Part shown: in pieces, positions 17,900 through 25,724 of the stretch
Layout of the letters: each line of letters starts with the position of its first letter
Position numbering within the stretch: position 1 is the first letter of the stretch
Assembly (NCBI GenBank): GCA_013388855.1
Contig: JACAEM010000007.1
Location: 1 to 64,000, forward strand
Reading direction: 5' to 3'
Length of the DNA: 64,000 nucleotides
Source: Chloroflexota bacterium
GTDB lineage: Bacteria; Chloroflexota; Anaerolineae; Anaerolineales; Villigracilaceae
The notes under the pieces: model-generated
Told to the model about the DNA's origin: nothing
What the model saw: the letters and a program-made list of their open reading frames with translations, nothing else
The model's database searches: none
Translations under genes and position numbers: made by a program

Positions 17900-19221
17900 T
17901 GTTTGGCGATTACGGCAGAGAATTGTTACGCAGCGGGATCATTGAAGCAAAGGCGGGACACCGCGTAGCTGCGCGCCGCTACCTGGATCGCGCCGTGTAT
18001 ATAAGCAGCGACCACGATGTACTCTCCGAGGCATGGTTTTGGATGAGCCAGGTGATCGATGACAAGGCGGAAAGACGAAAGGCGCTGGAGAACTGCCTGG
18101 CGCACGATCTGCGACACGCGCGGGCGCGCCGGGCGCTGGCGATCCTCGACGGCAAACTTAAAGCGGACGAGGTGATCGACCCCGATAAATTGCCCTCCAC
18201 CCCCGAGGGTTTGCGTGCCGCCGATGCAGACCGCTTTATGTGTCCCAAATGCGGCGGGCGGATGAGTTTTTCACCCGATGGGCAGTCGCTTGTCTGCGAA
18301 TATTGCGCGCGTAACCAAAAGTTCAGCATCGCCCAGTCCGGCGCCGCGGCCGAAAAAGATTTCATCATCACCATGGCAACGGCACGCGGCCATGGCAAAC
18401 CGCTCGATCAACAAGTCTTTCACTGCGAAGGCTGCGGCTGTGAGTTCATCCTGCCGCCGAGTCAGATATCGTCCACATGTGTGTATTGTAGTTCGCCGCA
18501 TGTTGTCAATTGGGAATCGGAGGAGCAATTGCTCGCTCCAGACGGCATCATCCCCCACGCCTTCGACCAGAAACGCGCAATCAGGCTGTTGATTGACTGG
18601 GTGCAGGGGAATGGCATCAAGCCCGAAAAGCAGGTCGAATTACCACGCGGTGTCTATCTCCCGTTGTGGACGTTCGATCTCGGCGGCGCGATCGATTACG
18701 TCGGCGAAAAGTTCGACGATAGTGAGATTCAGTTCAATCGCAGACAACCGAAAATGATCCGTGTCAGCGACAGCTATCCCGTGCAGGTGAACGACATCCC
18801 GATTCCCGCCTCCCGGAAACTATCCGCCGTTTTCTTGAGGCTGGTCCCCACCTTTGAACTGAGAGCCGTCAAGCCGTACGACCCGCGTTACCTTGCCAAT
18901 TGGCCCGCAGAGGTGTACGACATTCCCATGGCGGAAGCCTCGCTGGATGCGCGCAGCCAGAGTTTTGCCCGCTATAAACGCGATCTGCCGGGGTTGCTCG
19001 CCCCGGTGCGAATCCTGTCCACCTCCTCCGCAGACATGACCGTGGACTCCTTCCGCCTCAACCTGCTCCCGGTGTGGATGACCGAACTTCCCTTCGGCGG
19101 GAGACAGCATCTCATCCTCATCAACGGCCAGAATGGCGCTGTCGCCAGCGACCTCCCGGAAGGGAAGAAGGAAAAATCCGGCGGGTTGAGGGAATGGCTG
19201 GGAGAGTTGTTGGACGAGTGA
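17896..19221 (+). CDS. Zinc-ribbon protein with helical N-terminus
   Basis: A 441-residue protein with an N-terminal TPR-like helical region (about residues 1-85) and two zinc ribbons: CPKCGG...CEYCAR near residues 116-136, and CEGCGC...CVYCSS near residues 178-198. A large C-terminal beta-rich region follows. No transmembrane helix is evident. Zinc-ribbon proteins of this style are common in Chloroflexota, but no biochemical role is known. It overlaps folP by 4 nt. Confidence 0.75.
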   Translation: MMFGDYGRELLRSGIIEAKAGHRVAARRYLDRAVYISSDHDVLSEAWFWMSQVIDDKAERRKALENCLAHDLRHARARRALAILDGKLKADEVIDPDKLPSTPEGLRAADADRFMCPKCGGRMSFSPDGQSLVCEYCARNQKFSIAQSGAAAEKDFIITMATARGHGKPLDQQVFHCEGCGCEFILPPSQISSTCVYCSSPHVVNWESEEQLLAPDGIIPHAFDQKRAIRLLIDWVQGNGIKPEKQVELPRGVYLPLWTFDLGGAIDYVGEKFDDSEIQFNRRQPKMIRVSDSYPVQVNDIPIPASRKLSAVFLRLVPTFELRAVKPYDPRYLANWPAEVYDIPMAEASLDARSQSFARYKRDLPGLLAPVRILSTSSADMTVDSFRLNLLPVWMTELPFGGRQHLILINGQNGAVASDLPEGKKEKSGGLREWLGELLDE

Positions 19222-19243
19222 GCCTTCCTACATAATGACATTT

Positions 19244-19265
19244 CATCTCTCTGGATGAGAGATTG
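19244..19265. terminator. Weak hairpin downstream of zinc-ribbon gene
   Basis: ATCTCTC (19245-19251) and GAGAGAT (19257-19263) form a short stem followed by TG; a possible weak terminator between convergent genes. Confidence 0.3.
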
Positions 19266-19295
19266 TAATGTTGGCGAAATCCCTGTTCGATTCGT

Positions 19296-19730
19296 TCAGC
19301 CTAATTCCATAATACTTTTAAGCATTGCCAGATTTTCCTTCATCTGTCTCCTCATCTTCTTTTCAAGGATAGTTTCGCTAAACTCGATCATGTTGACAAT
19401 GTTTGCCTGCATGGCCAATTTGACCTGTGTATAGCCCTTGGCTATCTCGAGCGTGAAGGATGTGAAGGATTGCAGTGGACCAGAAAGGGATTTGAACCCA
19501 TACCGGCTGGCCGGCTCGTATTCGGTCACTTCAAAGGTGGATTGAATCCTCTGCCCCATAAAATTGCTGACACTTTGAAAACAGGATCCTGGTCCGGTAA
19601 TCGCTCCGGGTAGCCGGGTCGATGCCAGTGTTCCATATTGCCATTGGAAATCGTTTTCAGGCGTGCTGATAAATTCGAAGACCCGTTTGATGGGTCGGCA
19701 GATGAATGTGCTTGAATTGATATGAATCAT
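19296..19730 (-). CDS. SRPBCC (START/Bet v1-like) family protein
   Basis: A 144-residue small-ligand-binding protein. It has the typical opening (INSSTFICRPIKRVFEFISTPEND), a central GPGSCFQSV hairpin and a long C-terminal helix of charged residues, as in polyketide cyclase/SRPBCC proteins. Ligand unknown. It lies 31 bp downstream of the hypothetical gene on the same strand and is probably co-transcribed. Confidence 0.75.
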   Translation of the reverse strand: MIHINSSTFICRPIKRVFEFISTPENDFQWQYGTLASTRLPGAITGPGSCFQSVSNFMGQRIQSTFEVTEYEPASRYGFKSLSGPLQSFTSFTLEIAKGYTQVKLAMQANIVNMIEFSETILEKKMRRQMKENLAMLKSIMELG

Positions 19731-19761
19731 TGATATTGATCCTTGAATCGAAAACTGTCGA

Positions 19762-20226
19762 TCATTTTGCGGCTTTGCCCAGAGCTTCTTTCAGGATTTG
19801 ACGAAATTTTATTCCATCGGGCTCGGAACTTAACACGATAAACGTCATTCCTGTTCTGTTCCTGTCGGTATACCGCCCGGTGATGTTGAGTCCCTGATCT
19901 GGACTGATTGCATAGCTGGCGGTGGTACGGTAATCGCGTATATCAATGTGCCTTAGTTGAGCGGAACCAGCGCTGGCATCCCTGGGACCTGTGCTATCTG
20001 CCCACACCAGCCATTTCGGGGTGACATAGACCGCTGATAGTGTTGTCTTGATACCACCGAAGAGCCTGTGCTTCCGGCTGATGGAGATGGTTTCACAGCA
20101 CATCAATATACTGGTCTCGGAATCGCCCAACCCATAGGTTGTCGCATGAGTACGCATGGCGGATTTGAGATTCTCATTCAGTGTTTCCAGTGTGCTGGCA
20201 CGAGTGGTACGGGTGACTATATTCAT
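19762..20226 (-). CDS. Hypothetical protein
   Basis: A 154-residue soluble protein without a recognised family. The visible pattern is an N-terminal helix, then a WLVWAD strand, an SRKHRLFGG segment and a C-terminal helix (RQILKEALGKA), reminiscent of PH-like domains that report membrane or protein binding. That similarity is weak. AAAGGAATCGGC precedes the ATG. Its leader contains an intrinsic-terminator-like hairpin (20318-20345) between promoter and gene. Confidence 0.6.
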   Translation of the reverse strand: MNIVTRTTRASTLETLNENLKSAMRTHATTYGLGDSETSILMCCETISISRKHRLFGGIKTTLSAVYVTPKWLVWADSTGPRDASAGSAQLRHIDIRDYRTTASYAISPDQGLNITGRYTDRNRTGMTFIVLSSEPDGIKFRQILKEALGKAAK

Positions 20227-20317
20227 GCCGATTCCTTTATCTTCCCTTTTGAAAATGACGATGTCTTGGATAGTTTTCCAATTTCAATGCAGTGAATCAA
20301 TGTTCATCAATGGAAAA

Positions 20318-20345
20318 CCGCCAGCCCTTATAACAGGGTTGGCGG
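20318..20345 (-). terminator. Leader terminator hairpin of the 20226 gene
   Basis: Read on the minus strand: CCGCCAACCCT, a six-base loop, AGGGCTGGCGG, then TTTT. It lies about 90 nt upstream of the ATG and about 45 nt downstream of a candidate -10 (TACACT, 20392-20397 minus), so it sits in the 5' leader. Confidence 0.6.
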
Positions 20346-20391
20346 CGGTAATGCACACGAATCCAGTTACGATTTTCAACAGTTCTATTCA

Positions 20392-20427
20392 GTGTACCAC
20401 AATTTAAAGGCGTCGATATGATATAAT
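20392..20427. promoter_or_regulatory. Divergent promoters between the two hairpin leaders
   Basis: TATAAT at 20422-20427 (plus, towards CarD) and TACACT at 20392-20397 read on the minus strand (towards the 20226 gene). No good -35 is visible for either. Confidence 0.45.
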
Positions 20428-20463
20428 GTAATCATCTTATAAAAGGTCGAGCGCGCTTATACC

Positions 20464-20500
20464 GCCGTCAACCCAAGGTAGGGTTGACGGCTTTTGTTTT
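20464..20500 (+). terminator. Leader terminator hairpin of the CarD-type gene
   Basis: Perfect 11-bp stem GCCGTCAACCC (20464-20474) / GGGTTGACGGC (20481-20491) with loop AAGGTA, then TTTTGTTTT. There is no plus-strand gene upstream to terminate, so it acts on transcripts starting near 20434: a premature terminator or attenuator, or the end of a small RNA of about 65 nt. Confidence 0.7.
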
Positions 20501-20534
20501 ATCACCAACCAAGGAGCCGCAAATCGGAGTTTTT

Positions 20535-21050
20535 ATGGAATTTAAGATTGGAGATTATGTGGTCCATCCACAATATGGAGTGGGACAGGTTGTGAAAATG
20601 GATGAAAGGCAGTTCGAGCCAGGAACGAAACTCCGGTATTATGAAATCCTGATTCCCGGAAGTACCGTTTGGGTGCCCATGGACCTATCCACCTCAGGAC
20701 TGCGCCGATTGACTGTACAAAGCGAAATTGCCCATTGTCGGAAGATCCTTGAAGCCCGCCCTTTGCCCTTGACCGAGGATGTCCGCTTCAGGCAGTCTAG
20801 TCTGGCGGCCCGCCTCAGGCAGGGGACGATCCGCGCACAGTGTGAGGTGGTGCGTGACCTGTATGCCCATGGCGAGCACCGTTCCCTTAACGGAACGATC
20901 GGGCTTCTCTATAAAGCCGCAAGAGATGTGCTGTGCCAGGAGTGGGCCGCCGTGGAAGGTGTGACATTGGCAGAAGCCACCCGGGAGATCGATCTCTTGC
21001 TTGAGAAAAGCAGGCATGCCCTGAAAGAATCGGGTAATCAATCTCTGTAG
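20535..21050 (+). CDS. CarD/CdnL-type transcriptional regulator
   Basis: A 171-residue protein with an N-terminal CarD/TRCF RNA-polymerase-interaction domain (FKIGDYVVHPQYGVGQVV, residues 3-20) and a C-terminal helical domain (about residues 70-165). CarD proteins bind the RNA polymerase beta subunit and stabilise open complexes, often at ribosomal and stress promoters. The start is set by CGGAG six bases upstream. It is preceded by a leader terminator (20464-20500), so its own expression may be attenuated. Confidence 0.82.
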   Translation: MEFKIGDYVVHPQYGVGQVVKMDERQFEPGTKLRYYEILIPGSTVWVPMDLSTSGLRRLTVQSEIAHCRKILEARPLPLTEDVRFRQSSLAARLRQGTIRAQCEVVRDLYAHGEHRSLNGTIGLLYKAARDVLCQEWAAVEGVTLAEATREIDLLLEKSRHALKESGNQSL

Positions 21051-21348
21051 AGGGTTCGAACACTTGCGCGATATAATTGCTTTTGCCATAAATTGCGATT
21101 ATCGTTACATCTGCACCCCGGCACAGACTCAAAGCACAGTTACATCTGCCTCCTGAATTGGGAGAGCAACAAGGGGTGAGATCGACATTCTCAACAAGAT
21201 ATTCATTTTGTAAAAAGGCAGTTTCGACGTGTCGCTAAAAAACTGTCAGGTGACAATAATTATCTAAATAGTGACATTTGACAGATGACATGGTTCGCTC
21301 GATATGTTATTTTAAACTCACGATTTTCTTTTGCCTTTGGAGAACCAG
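21051..21348. other. Gene-free stretch with promoter-like elements
   Basis: No coding frame. It contains TATAAT at 21072-21077 and an inverted CTGTCA (21243-21248) / TGACAG (21279-21284) pair with two GTGACA copies between. The right arm overlaps a TTGACA -35-like hexamer (21278-21283) that may drive the small ORF at 21349. Confidence 0.4.
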
Positions 21349-21477
21349 ATGAGATACCAGGAATCAAGGCAGGACAATAAGAATCCGCTTGACAATATCC
21401 TTGCGACGATTAATATCGTCCTTTTTATTGTGATTGCCGCCTGTTTCCATTACTTGTATGTAAATTTCCTGTTCTAA
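21349..21477 (+). CDS. Small single-pass membrane protein (42 residues)
   Basis: Short ORF with TTTGGAGAACC immediately before its ATG. The product is a charged, Asn/Gln-rich 20-residue head followed by one hydrophobic helix (about residues 21-37) ending in aromatics. The good ribosome-binding site, promoter-like sequence upstream and a convincing membrane helix support it being real. No known family. Confidence 0.55.
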   Translation: MRYQESRQDNKNPLDNILATINIVLFIVIAACFHYLYVNFLF

Positions 21478-21570
21478 TTTGATTCAAACTGACGACCAAT
21501 AAGCAGAGAACGTGGCGGGCATTTACCCGCCATTTTTGTTGAATGGGCTTTGATGTACAATGGGATCATC

Positions 21571-22158
21571 ATGGGATTGACATCGACCTCGCTTGTACTC
21601 GTCTGTCTCCTGCCCACCCCGCGGGACCTGGAAATTGCCCGGCTTCTGGGATGGTATCGCATCCCGCTTCGAACCGCACCCAAGGTTGTTGCGGTGGACT
21701 ATCTGGCTTTTTACCAGCCATCAACCTTTGCCGATCACGGCGGGCAGATCGAATTTGTTGCCCCTGTCCGTGGGCACGAATTAACCACCCGCGCTGAACT
21801 CTTGAAAGACGAGGCGGAGCATCCGCGGGCAAAGGAAGAATACTACAAGATCCAGATCGGCAGTCTGGAGAAATTGAAAGAGCCGGTCAAATCCGAGAAA
21901 TGGAAACGCCTGACCTTCCTCTACAGCACAGGGGAATATTTGCTGAAAGCCAAATCCCTCAACGATCTGGTGGTGATTGGTGATGAACGTCAACTGCTCT
22001 GGCGCTCTCTCCGGGAACGCGCAGAGAATGAACAACTCTACAAAGTAGATCTCCCCGAAGCGGATATTCCGCCGGAAGTATTGATTGCGTTGCTGGGGAT
22101 CAGGGAAATTCAAGCACCCTATGATGCAAAGGATCAATCCAATGGCGATTTTGATTAA
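21571..22158 (+). CDS. Hypothetical protein
   Basis: A 195-residue protein (202 if read from an upstream TTG at 21550). It contains a conserved-looking core (RIPLRTAPKVVAVDYLAFYQPSTF and RLTFLYSTGEYLL) with alternating strands and helices; the spaced Asp/Glu/Lys residues recall small nucleases, but no motif is conclusive. TACAAT (21556-21561) lies just upstream of the ATG. It overlaps the hydantoinase gene by 17 nt and is probably coupled to it. Confidence 0.65.
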   Translation: MGLTSTSLVLVCLLPTPRDLEIARLLGWYRIPLRTAPKVVAVDYLAFYQPSTFADHGGQIEFVAPVRGHELTTRAELLKDEAEHPRAKEEYYKIQIGSLEKLKEPVKSEKWKRLTFLYSTGEYLLKAKSLNDLVVIGDERQLLWRSLRERAENEQLYKVDLPEADIPPEVLIALLGIREIQAPYDAKDQSNGDFD

Positions 22159-23554
22159 GAACGGCACTCTCATTACAGCCTCCGAAACCTTCGAAGCGGA
22201 TATTCTGATCGAAGGTGAACGCATTGAAATGATTGGTAGGAATCTGGGACATCCAAATGCCGAGATCGTCGATGCAGCCGGGAAACTTGTCATGCCCGGT
22301 GGGATCGATCCGCATGTGCACCTTGACCTGCCGATGTTTGGGACGGTTTCTTCGGATGATCATTACACCGGTCACAAAGCCGCGGCGTTTGGCGGGACGA
22401 CTACCGTCATGGATTTTGTCGTCCTTGAAGATAAAGGCTTTCAATATTCAGTCGACATCTGGATGAAAATGGCGGAGAAGGCCGCCATTGATTATTCCTT
22501 TCACATGAATCTGACTCGTTTTGACGAAAAGATCGCCGGGGAAATTCCGTTCCTGCCTGGGATGGGTATTACCACGCTCAAGGTGTTTACCGCCTATAAC
22601 GGTCGCCTGCGGCTTGATGATGGCAGTATCTTCAAGGCATTGCGTATTGCCAAAGACAATGGCATGTTGGTGATGGCACACTGTGAGAACGGCGATGTGA
22701 TCGAAATGCTCGTCTCCGAAGCGCTCGCGGCAGGGCATACCGCTCCCGAATATCACGCGCTTACACGCCCCGGTTGGGGCGCAGTGGAAGCGACCATGCG
22801 TCTCGCCGCGATGGCCGGGCAGGCGAATTCGCCTGTATATATCGTCCATATGAATATGGCTGGCGAAGTGGATATGCTCAAGTATGCGCGCGAACGTGGG
22901 GTTCCTGTCATGGGAGAGACCTGCCCACCGTATCTATTCTTCACAATCGATGATCTGCGTAAACTCGATGGCGCAAAGTGGATCTGCTCCCCGCCGATGC
23001 GCTCGAAGGAGGACAATGCCCGTATCTGGGAGGGGCTTTCGGATGGGATATTGCAGACTATCGGCACAGATCACTGTCCATTCTTTTATGACGGGACCAA
23101 GCCCATCGTTTATGAAGGAGGCGAGGTCGCCATCCCCGGCAAGGAACTGGGCAAAGATGACTTCACCAAAATTCCGAACGGACTCCCCGGCATTCAAGAC
23201 CGCATGCCCGTGTTGTGGACGTACGGCGTTCGTGCAGGGAAGATTACAGCAAATCAATTTGTGGCGTATATGAGCACGAATCCTGCGAAAATCTTTGGGT
23301 TATATCCGCGCAAGGGGGCATTGATCCCCGGCGCCGATGCCGATGTGGTGATTTGGGATCCGGCAAAGAAAGTGAAATATGGCGTTGCGATGTCGCACCA
23401 GCGGACGGATTACAATTTGTATGAAGGCTGGGAATTGACGGGTTATCCCGAAAAAGTTTTCCTGCGCGGCGAGATGATCGTCGATGGAAATGTGTGGATG
23501 GGGAAGCGCGGCAGCGGGAAGTTCCTGAAGAGAGGGGAAGGGCAGGTCTTGTAG
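22142..23554 (+). CDS. Dihydropyrimidinase / D-hydantoinase family amidohydrolase
   Basis: Cyclic-amidase of the metal-dependent amidohydrolase superfamily, 470 residues. Metal-site motifs are GGIDPHVHLD, the Lys of TTLKVFTAYNG (carbamylated metal bridge), AHCENGDV, YIVHMN and GTDHCPF (catalytic Asp). It probably hydrolyses dihydropyrimidines or 5-substituted hydantoins; substrate specificity cannot be told. Start 22142 (MAILIKNG) is supported by AAAGGATC about 6 nt upstream and by family N-termini. It overlaps the preceding hypothetical gene. Confidence 0.92.
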   Translation: MAILIKNGTLITASETFEADILIEGERIEMIGRNLGHPNAEIVDAAGKLVMPGGIDPHVHLDLPMFGTVSSDDHYTGHKAAAFGGTTTVMDFVVLEDKGFQYSVDIWMKMAEKAAIDYSFHMNLTRFDEKIAGEIPFLPGMGITTLKVFTAYNGRLRLDDGSIFKALRIAKDNGMLVMAHCENGDVIEMLVSEALAAGHTAPEYHALTRPGWGAVEATMRLAAMAGQANSPVYIVHMNMAGEVDMLKYARERGVPVMGETCPPYLFFTIDDLRKLDGAKWICSPPMRSKEDNARIWEGLSDGILQTIGTDHCPFFYDGTKPIVYEGGEVAIPGKELGKDDFTKIPNGLPGIQDRMPVLWTYGVRAGKITANQFVAYMSTNPAKIFGLYPRKGALIPGADADVVIWDPAKKVKYGVAMSHQRTDYNLYEGWELTGYPEKVFLRGEMIVDGNVWMGKRGSGKFLKRGEGQVL

Positions 23555-23559
23555 ACATG

Positions 23560-23591
23560 AACAGCGCCGGTGAATGTTCACCGGCGCTGTT
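23560..23591. terminator. Bidirectional terminator hairpin
   Basis: Perfect 15-bp inverted repeat (AACAGCGCCGGTGAA / TTCACCGGCGCTGTT) between the hydantoinase gene and the convergent asparagine-synthase-like gene. Confidence 0.75.
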
Positions 23592-23623
23592 GGTTCCTCA
23601 TCGTAAACCATCTGCAAGGGTAT

Positions 23624-25405
23624 TCATCTTTGTGTCATGGATACAAAATGAGATGCAAATGTCTGAGCCGCCTGCAATCTTCGCAGCGGGCGGATGTCTT
23701 CCTTTGATCTCATGACTGTGTGATAGTCCTTCTCCACTTGCTGAATATCCAGCCAATCGGCAAGCTGGTCCCAAACATCGAAGAGGGGCCACAAGGAGTC
23801 CTTGCCGTGAGTCTGGATGGGTTCAAAATCCACGCAGATGTGCAGGTTGTCGGTCCTCTTGAAAAGCCGGTCTCGAACGGACGAAGGAAATAATCTGGCG
23901 ACGCGCCGCCGGATCAGATAACTGCCTGTTGGAATATAAGGCTCCCTTGCGTATGACCCCGGAATGACAGCCAGGGGACCGTAATATCTTCGGAAGACGT
24001 CCCCCAGCAGTCTGCGGTGATCGAGCGCGGTACGCGGCAGGGATAAACAGAAACGGGCGTAGGACCGGTTAAGGAATGGCGTTGCCGTTCCTCTCCAGTA
24101 ATCCTTTAACATGGATAAAAAACTAATGAATGAACGTTGGCGGTTCCACAGTTCCAGGTAGGTTAGTTTTTGGTGCCTGGCTCCGGGAAACGATTCGATC
24201 TGGCGTTTTAGCTCCTCCGCGTTGGCTTCGAGCGCCTCATCGATGGGGAATTTGGCGACAGCCCGGAGTTGATCATGTCCCCAGTCTGAGTACCATTCAT
24301 GTTCCACTTGATAACTTTTGGATGAGTGATGGATAACCAATTCGTTCAAGCCGTCTCCGGCGAGCACATCGCCGATGAAACCGGTGACGGTTCGCGCGGC
24401 GGGCTCCGTTTTGATCTCATCGAGGAAGGACATGAGGTACATGCCCTGGAAATGCATTGATGTGCCAAACCAGTCATGCCATTGCCGCGTGTATCTGACG
24501 AGGAAATTTTTGGGCAATGCGATATGCTTCCATGGGAAATGCAGGGTCTTGGCTATCTCCCTGGAGTAGATCACATCGGTATTCTCCGCAGGTCCCCAGG
24601 CATAGGAGTATGCCTCCAGTCCCAGTTCGGCGGCGACTGCACCAATCAGGCGTGAATCCAACCCTGAAGACAATGGCAGGATCCATCGGGGTTCCGTTCT
24701 CAGTACATCGGCGATTGCCTGGCGGGATGAGGCGTGCATTTCGTCCACAAGGTCATCCCAACTGGTCTCCCAGCGTTCCTGGCTTGCCTGCACTGCCCAA
24801 AGTTGTTTTGCTCGTAAACCTTCTTCGTCCCATATGGCGACGCGATCCGGCAGAAGGGTGTTCACCCCTTTGTACAGAGTCCAATCGGAGAGGAAGTATC
24901 CGTTGAGCAATAGGGAGACCAATCCCGGCAGGAAAAAATCGTTTGAGGTGGGGTCTGCCGCGGTCACGGTGACAGGTTCAAGCGTAGATGCGATGCGCCC
25001 GTTTCCGATCCGGGTGTAGTAGACCGGAATGCTCCCCAGCCAGTCGTTCCATATCGTCCAACGAGCGCCGTCCGGGCTGATTTGCAAAAAGATGAAACGC
25101 CCATCCCAGGGTGGTTGGAACTTTTCCGGGCGGCTGATTTTGAGGAGATTCTCCTGAATGCTTTGCCAGGAGTCCTGTCCCAATGGCGAACCGATCAATG
25201 CCAGAGTGGTTCCGTCCGGCATTTTGTGGACGCGCTCTGAAAGCGGGGCGTGCCCCCACAGGTGAAGCGTTGTCGTGCCGATGGAAATGGTGGATTTTTC
25301 TAGATGTGTAAATCGGGATAGGGCGCGATCTTCTGCCGAGATGGCCCTCGTTTTTGCCTCAGGGGGTATTTTCCGGTGGATTGTAAAACCGACAATGGAG
25401 CCCAT
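23624..25405 (-). CDS. Asparagine-synthase-like ATP-dependent amide ligase, glutaminase Cys absent
   Basis: A 593-residue protein with the two-domain layout of class II asparagine synthetases: an N-terminal Ntn-like domain (residues 1-210) and a C-terminal synthetase domain. The PP-loop SSGLDS lies near residue 245. The start reads MGSIVGF where active enzymes read MCGIxGF, so the glutaminase nucleophile Cys is missing and glutamine cannot be the nitrogen donor by the usual route. Such proteins often make amide bonds in natural-product, sugar or RiPP pathways, but no such partner genes are near. GTG at 25411 is an alternative start. Confidence 0.8.
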   Translation of the reverse strand: MGSIVGFTIHRKIPPEAKTRAISAEDRALSRFTHLEKSTISIGTTTLHLWGHAPLSERVHKMPDGTTLALIGSPLGQDSWQSIQENLLKISRPEKFQPPWDGRFIFLQISPDGARWTIWNDWLGSIPVYYTRIGNGRIASTLEPVTVTAADPTSNDFFLPGLVSLLLNGYFLSDWTLYKGVNTLLPDRVAIWDEEGLRAKQLWAVQASQERWETSWDDLVDEMHASSRQAIADVLRTEPRWILPLSSGLDSRLIGAVAAELGLEAYSYAWGPAENTDVIYSREIAKTLHFPWKHIALPKNFLVRYTRQWHDWFGTSMHFQGMYLMSFLDEIKTEPAARTVTGFIGDVLAGDGLNELVIHHSSKSYQVEHEWYSDWGHDQLRAVAKFPIDEALEANAEELKRQIESFPGARHQKLTYLELWNRQRSFISFLSMLKDYWRGTATPFLNRSYARFCLSLPRTALDHRRLLGDVFRRYYGPLAVIPGSYAREPYIPTGSYLIRRRVARLFPSSVRDRLFKRTDNLHICVDFEPIQTHGKDSLWPLFDVWDQLADWLDIQQVEKDYHTVMRSKEDIRPLRRLQAAQTFASHFVSMTQR

Positions 25406-25411
25406 GTTCAC

Positions 25412-25724
25412 ATCCGTTGAGGTTTCGTTTTACGAGGGTCTTGCGGGTAGCCGTTCGAGTGCCCGCTCTTTTGTGAAGTTAGGTAGGGACATTCCTGCGA
25501 ATAAGCGCCTCAAAACCATGTTGCCTTGTGCACGAACAGAAATTCACGAATACTGGTGAGATTTTGCCCCTATTAGCGTTATTGCCCCGGTTTCCTGCAG
25601 AAAAATGGTCTATGTGCTTTCGTGGTCACACTCAAGTACCGGGAGAATTTTTGAGAGTATATCATCGATTTAAACAGAGAGGACGGATGTAACCAATACA
25701 TCCGTCCTGCTTCGTCGGTCCGGG
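25412..25724. other. Intergenic region with terminator hairpin
   Basis: About 313 bp without a convincing gene. It contains a perfect 12-bp inverted repeat AGGACGGATGTA (25680-25691) / TACATCCGTCCT (25697-25708) just downstream of the BNR-repeat gene, probably its terminator on the minus strand. The rest shows nothing recognisable. Confidence 0.6.

Noticed and set aside
25403-25559. Plus-strand frame of about 50 residues antisense to the start of the asparagine-synthase-like gene, considered as a RiPP precursor
   Set aside because: No ribosome-binding site, no leader/core pattern, and it overlaps the start codon of the opposite gene; base use looks like a shadow frame.
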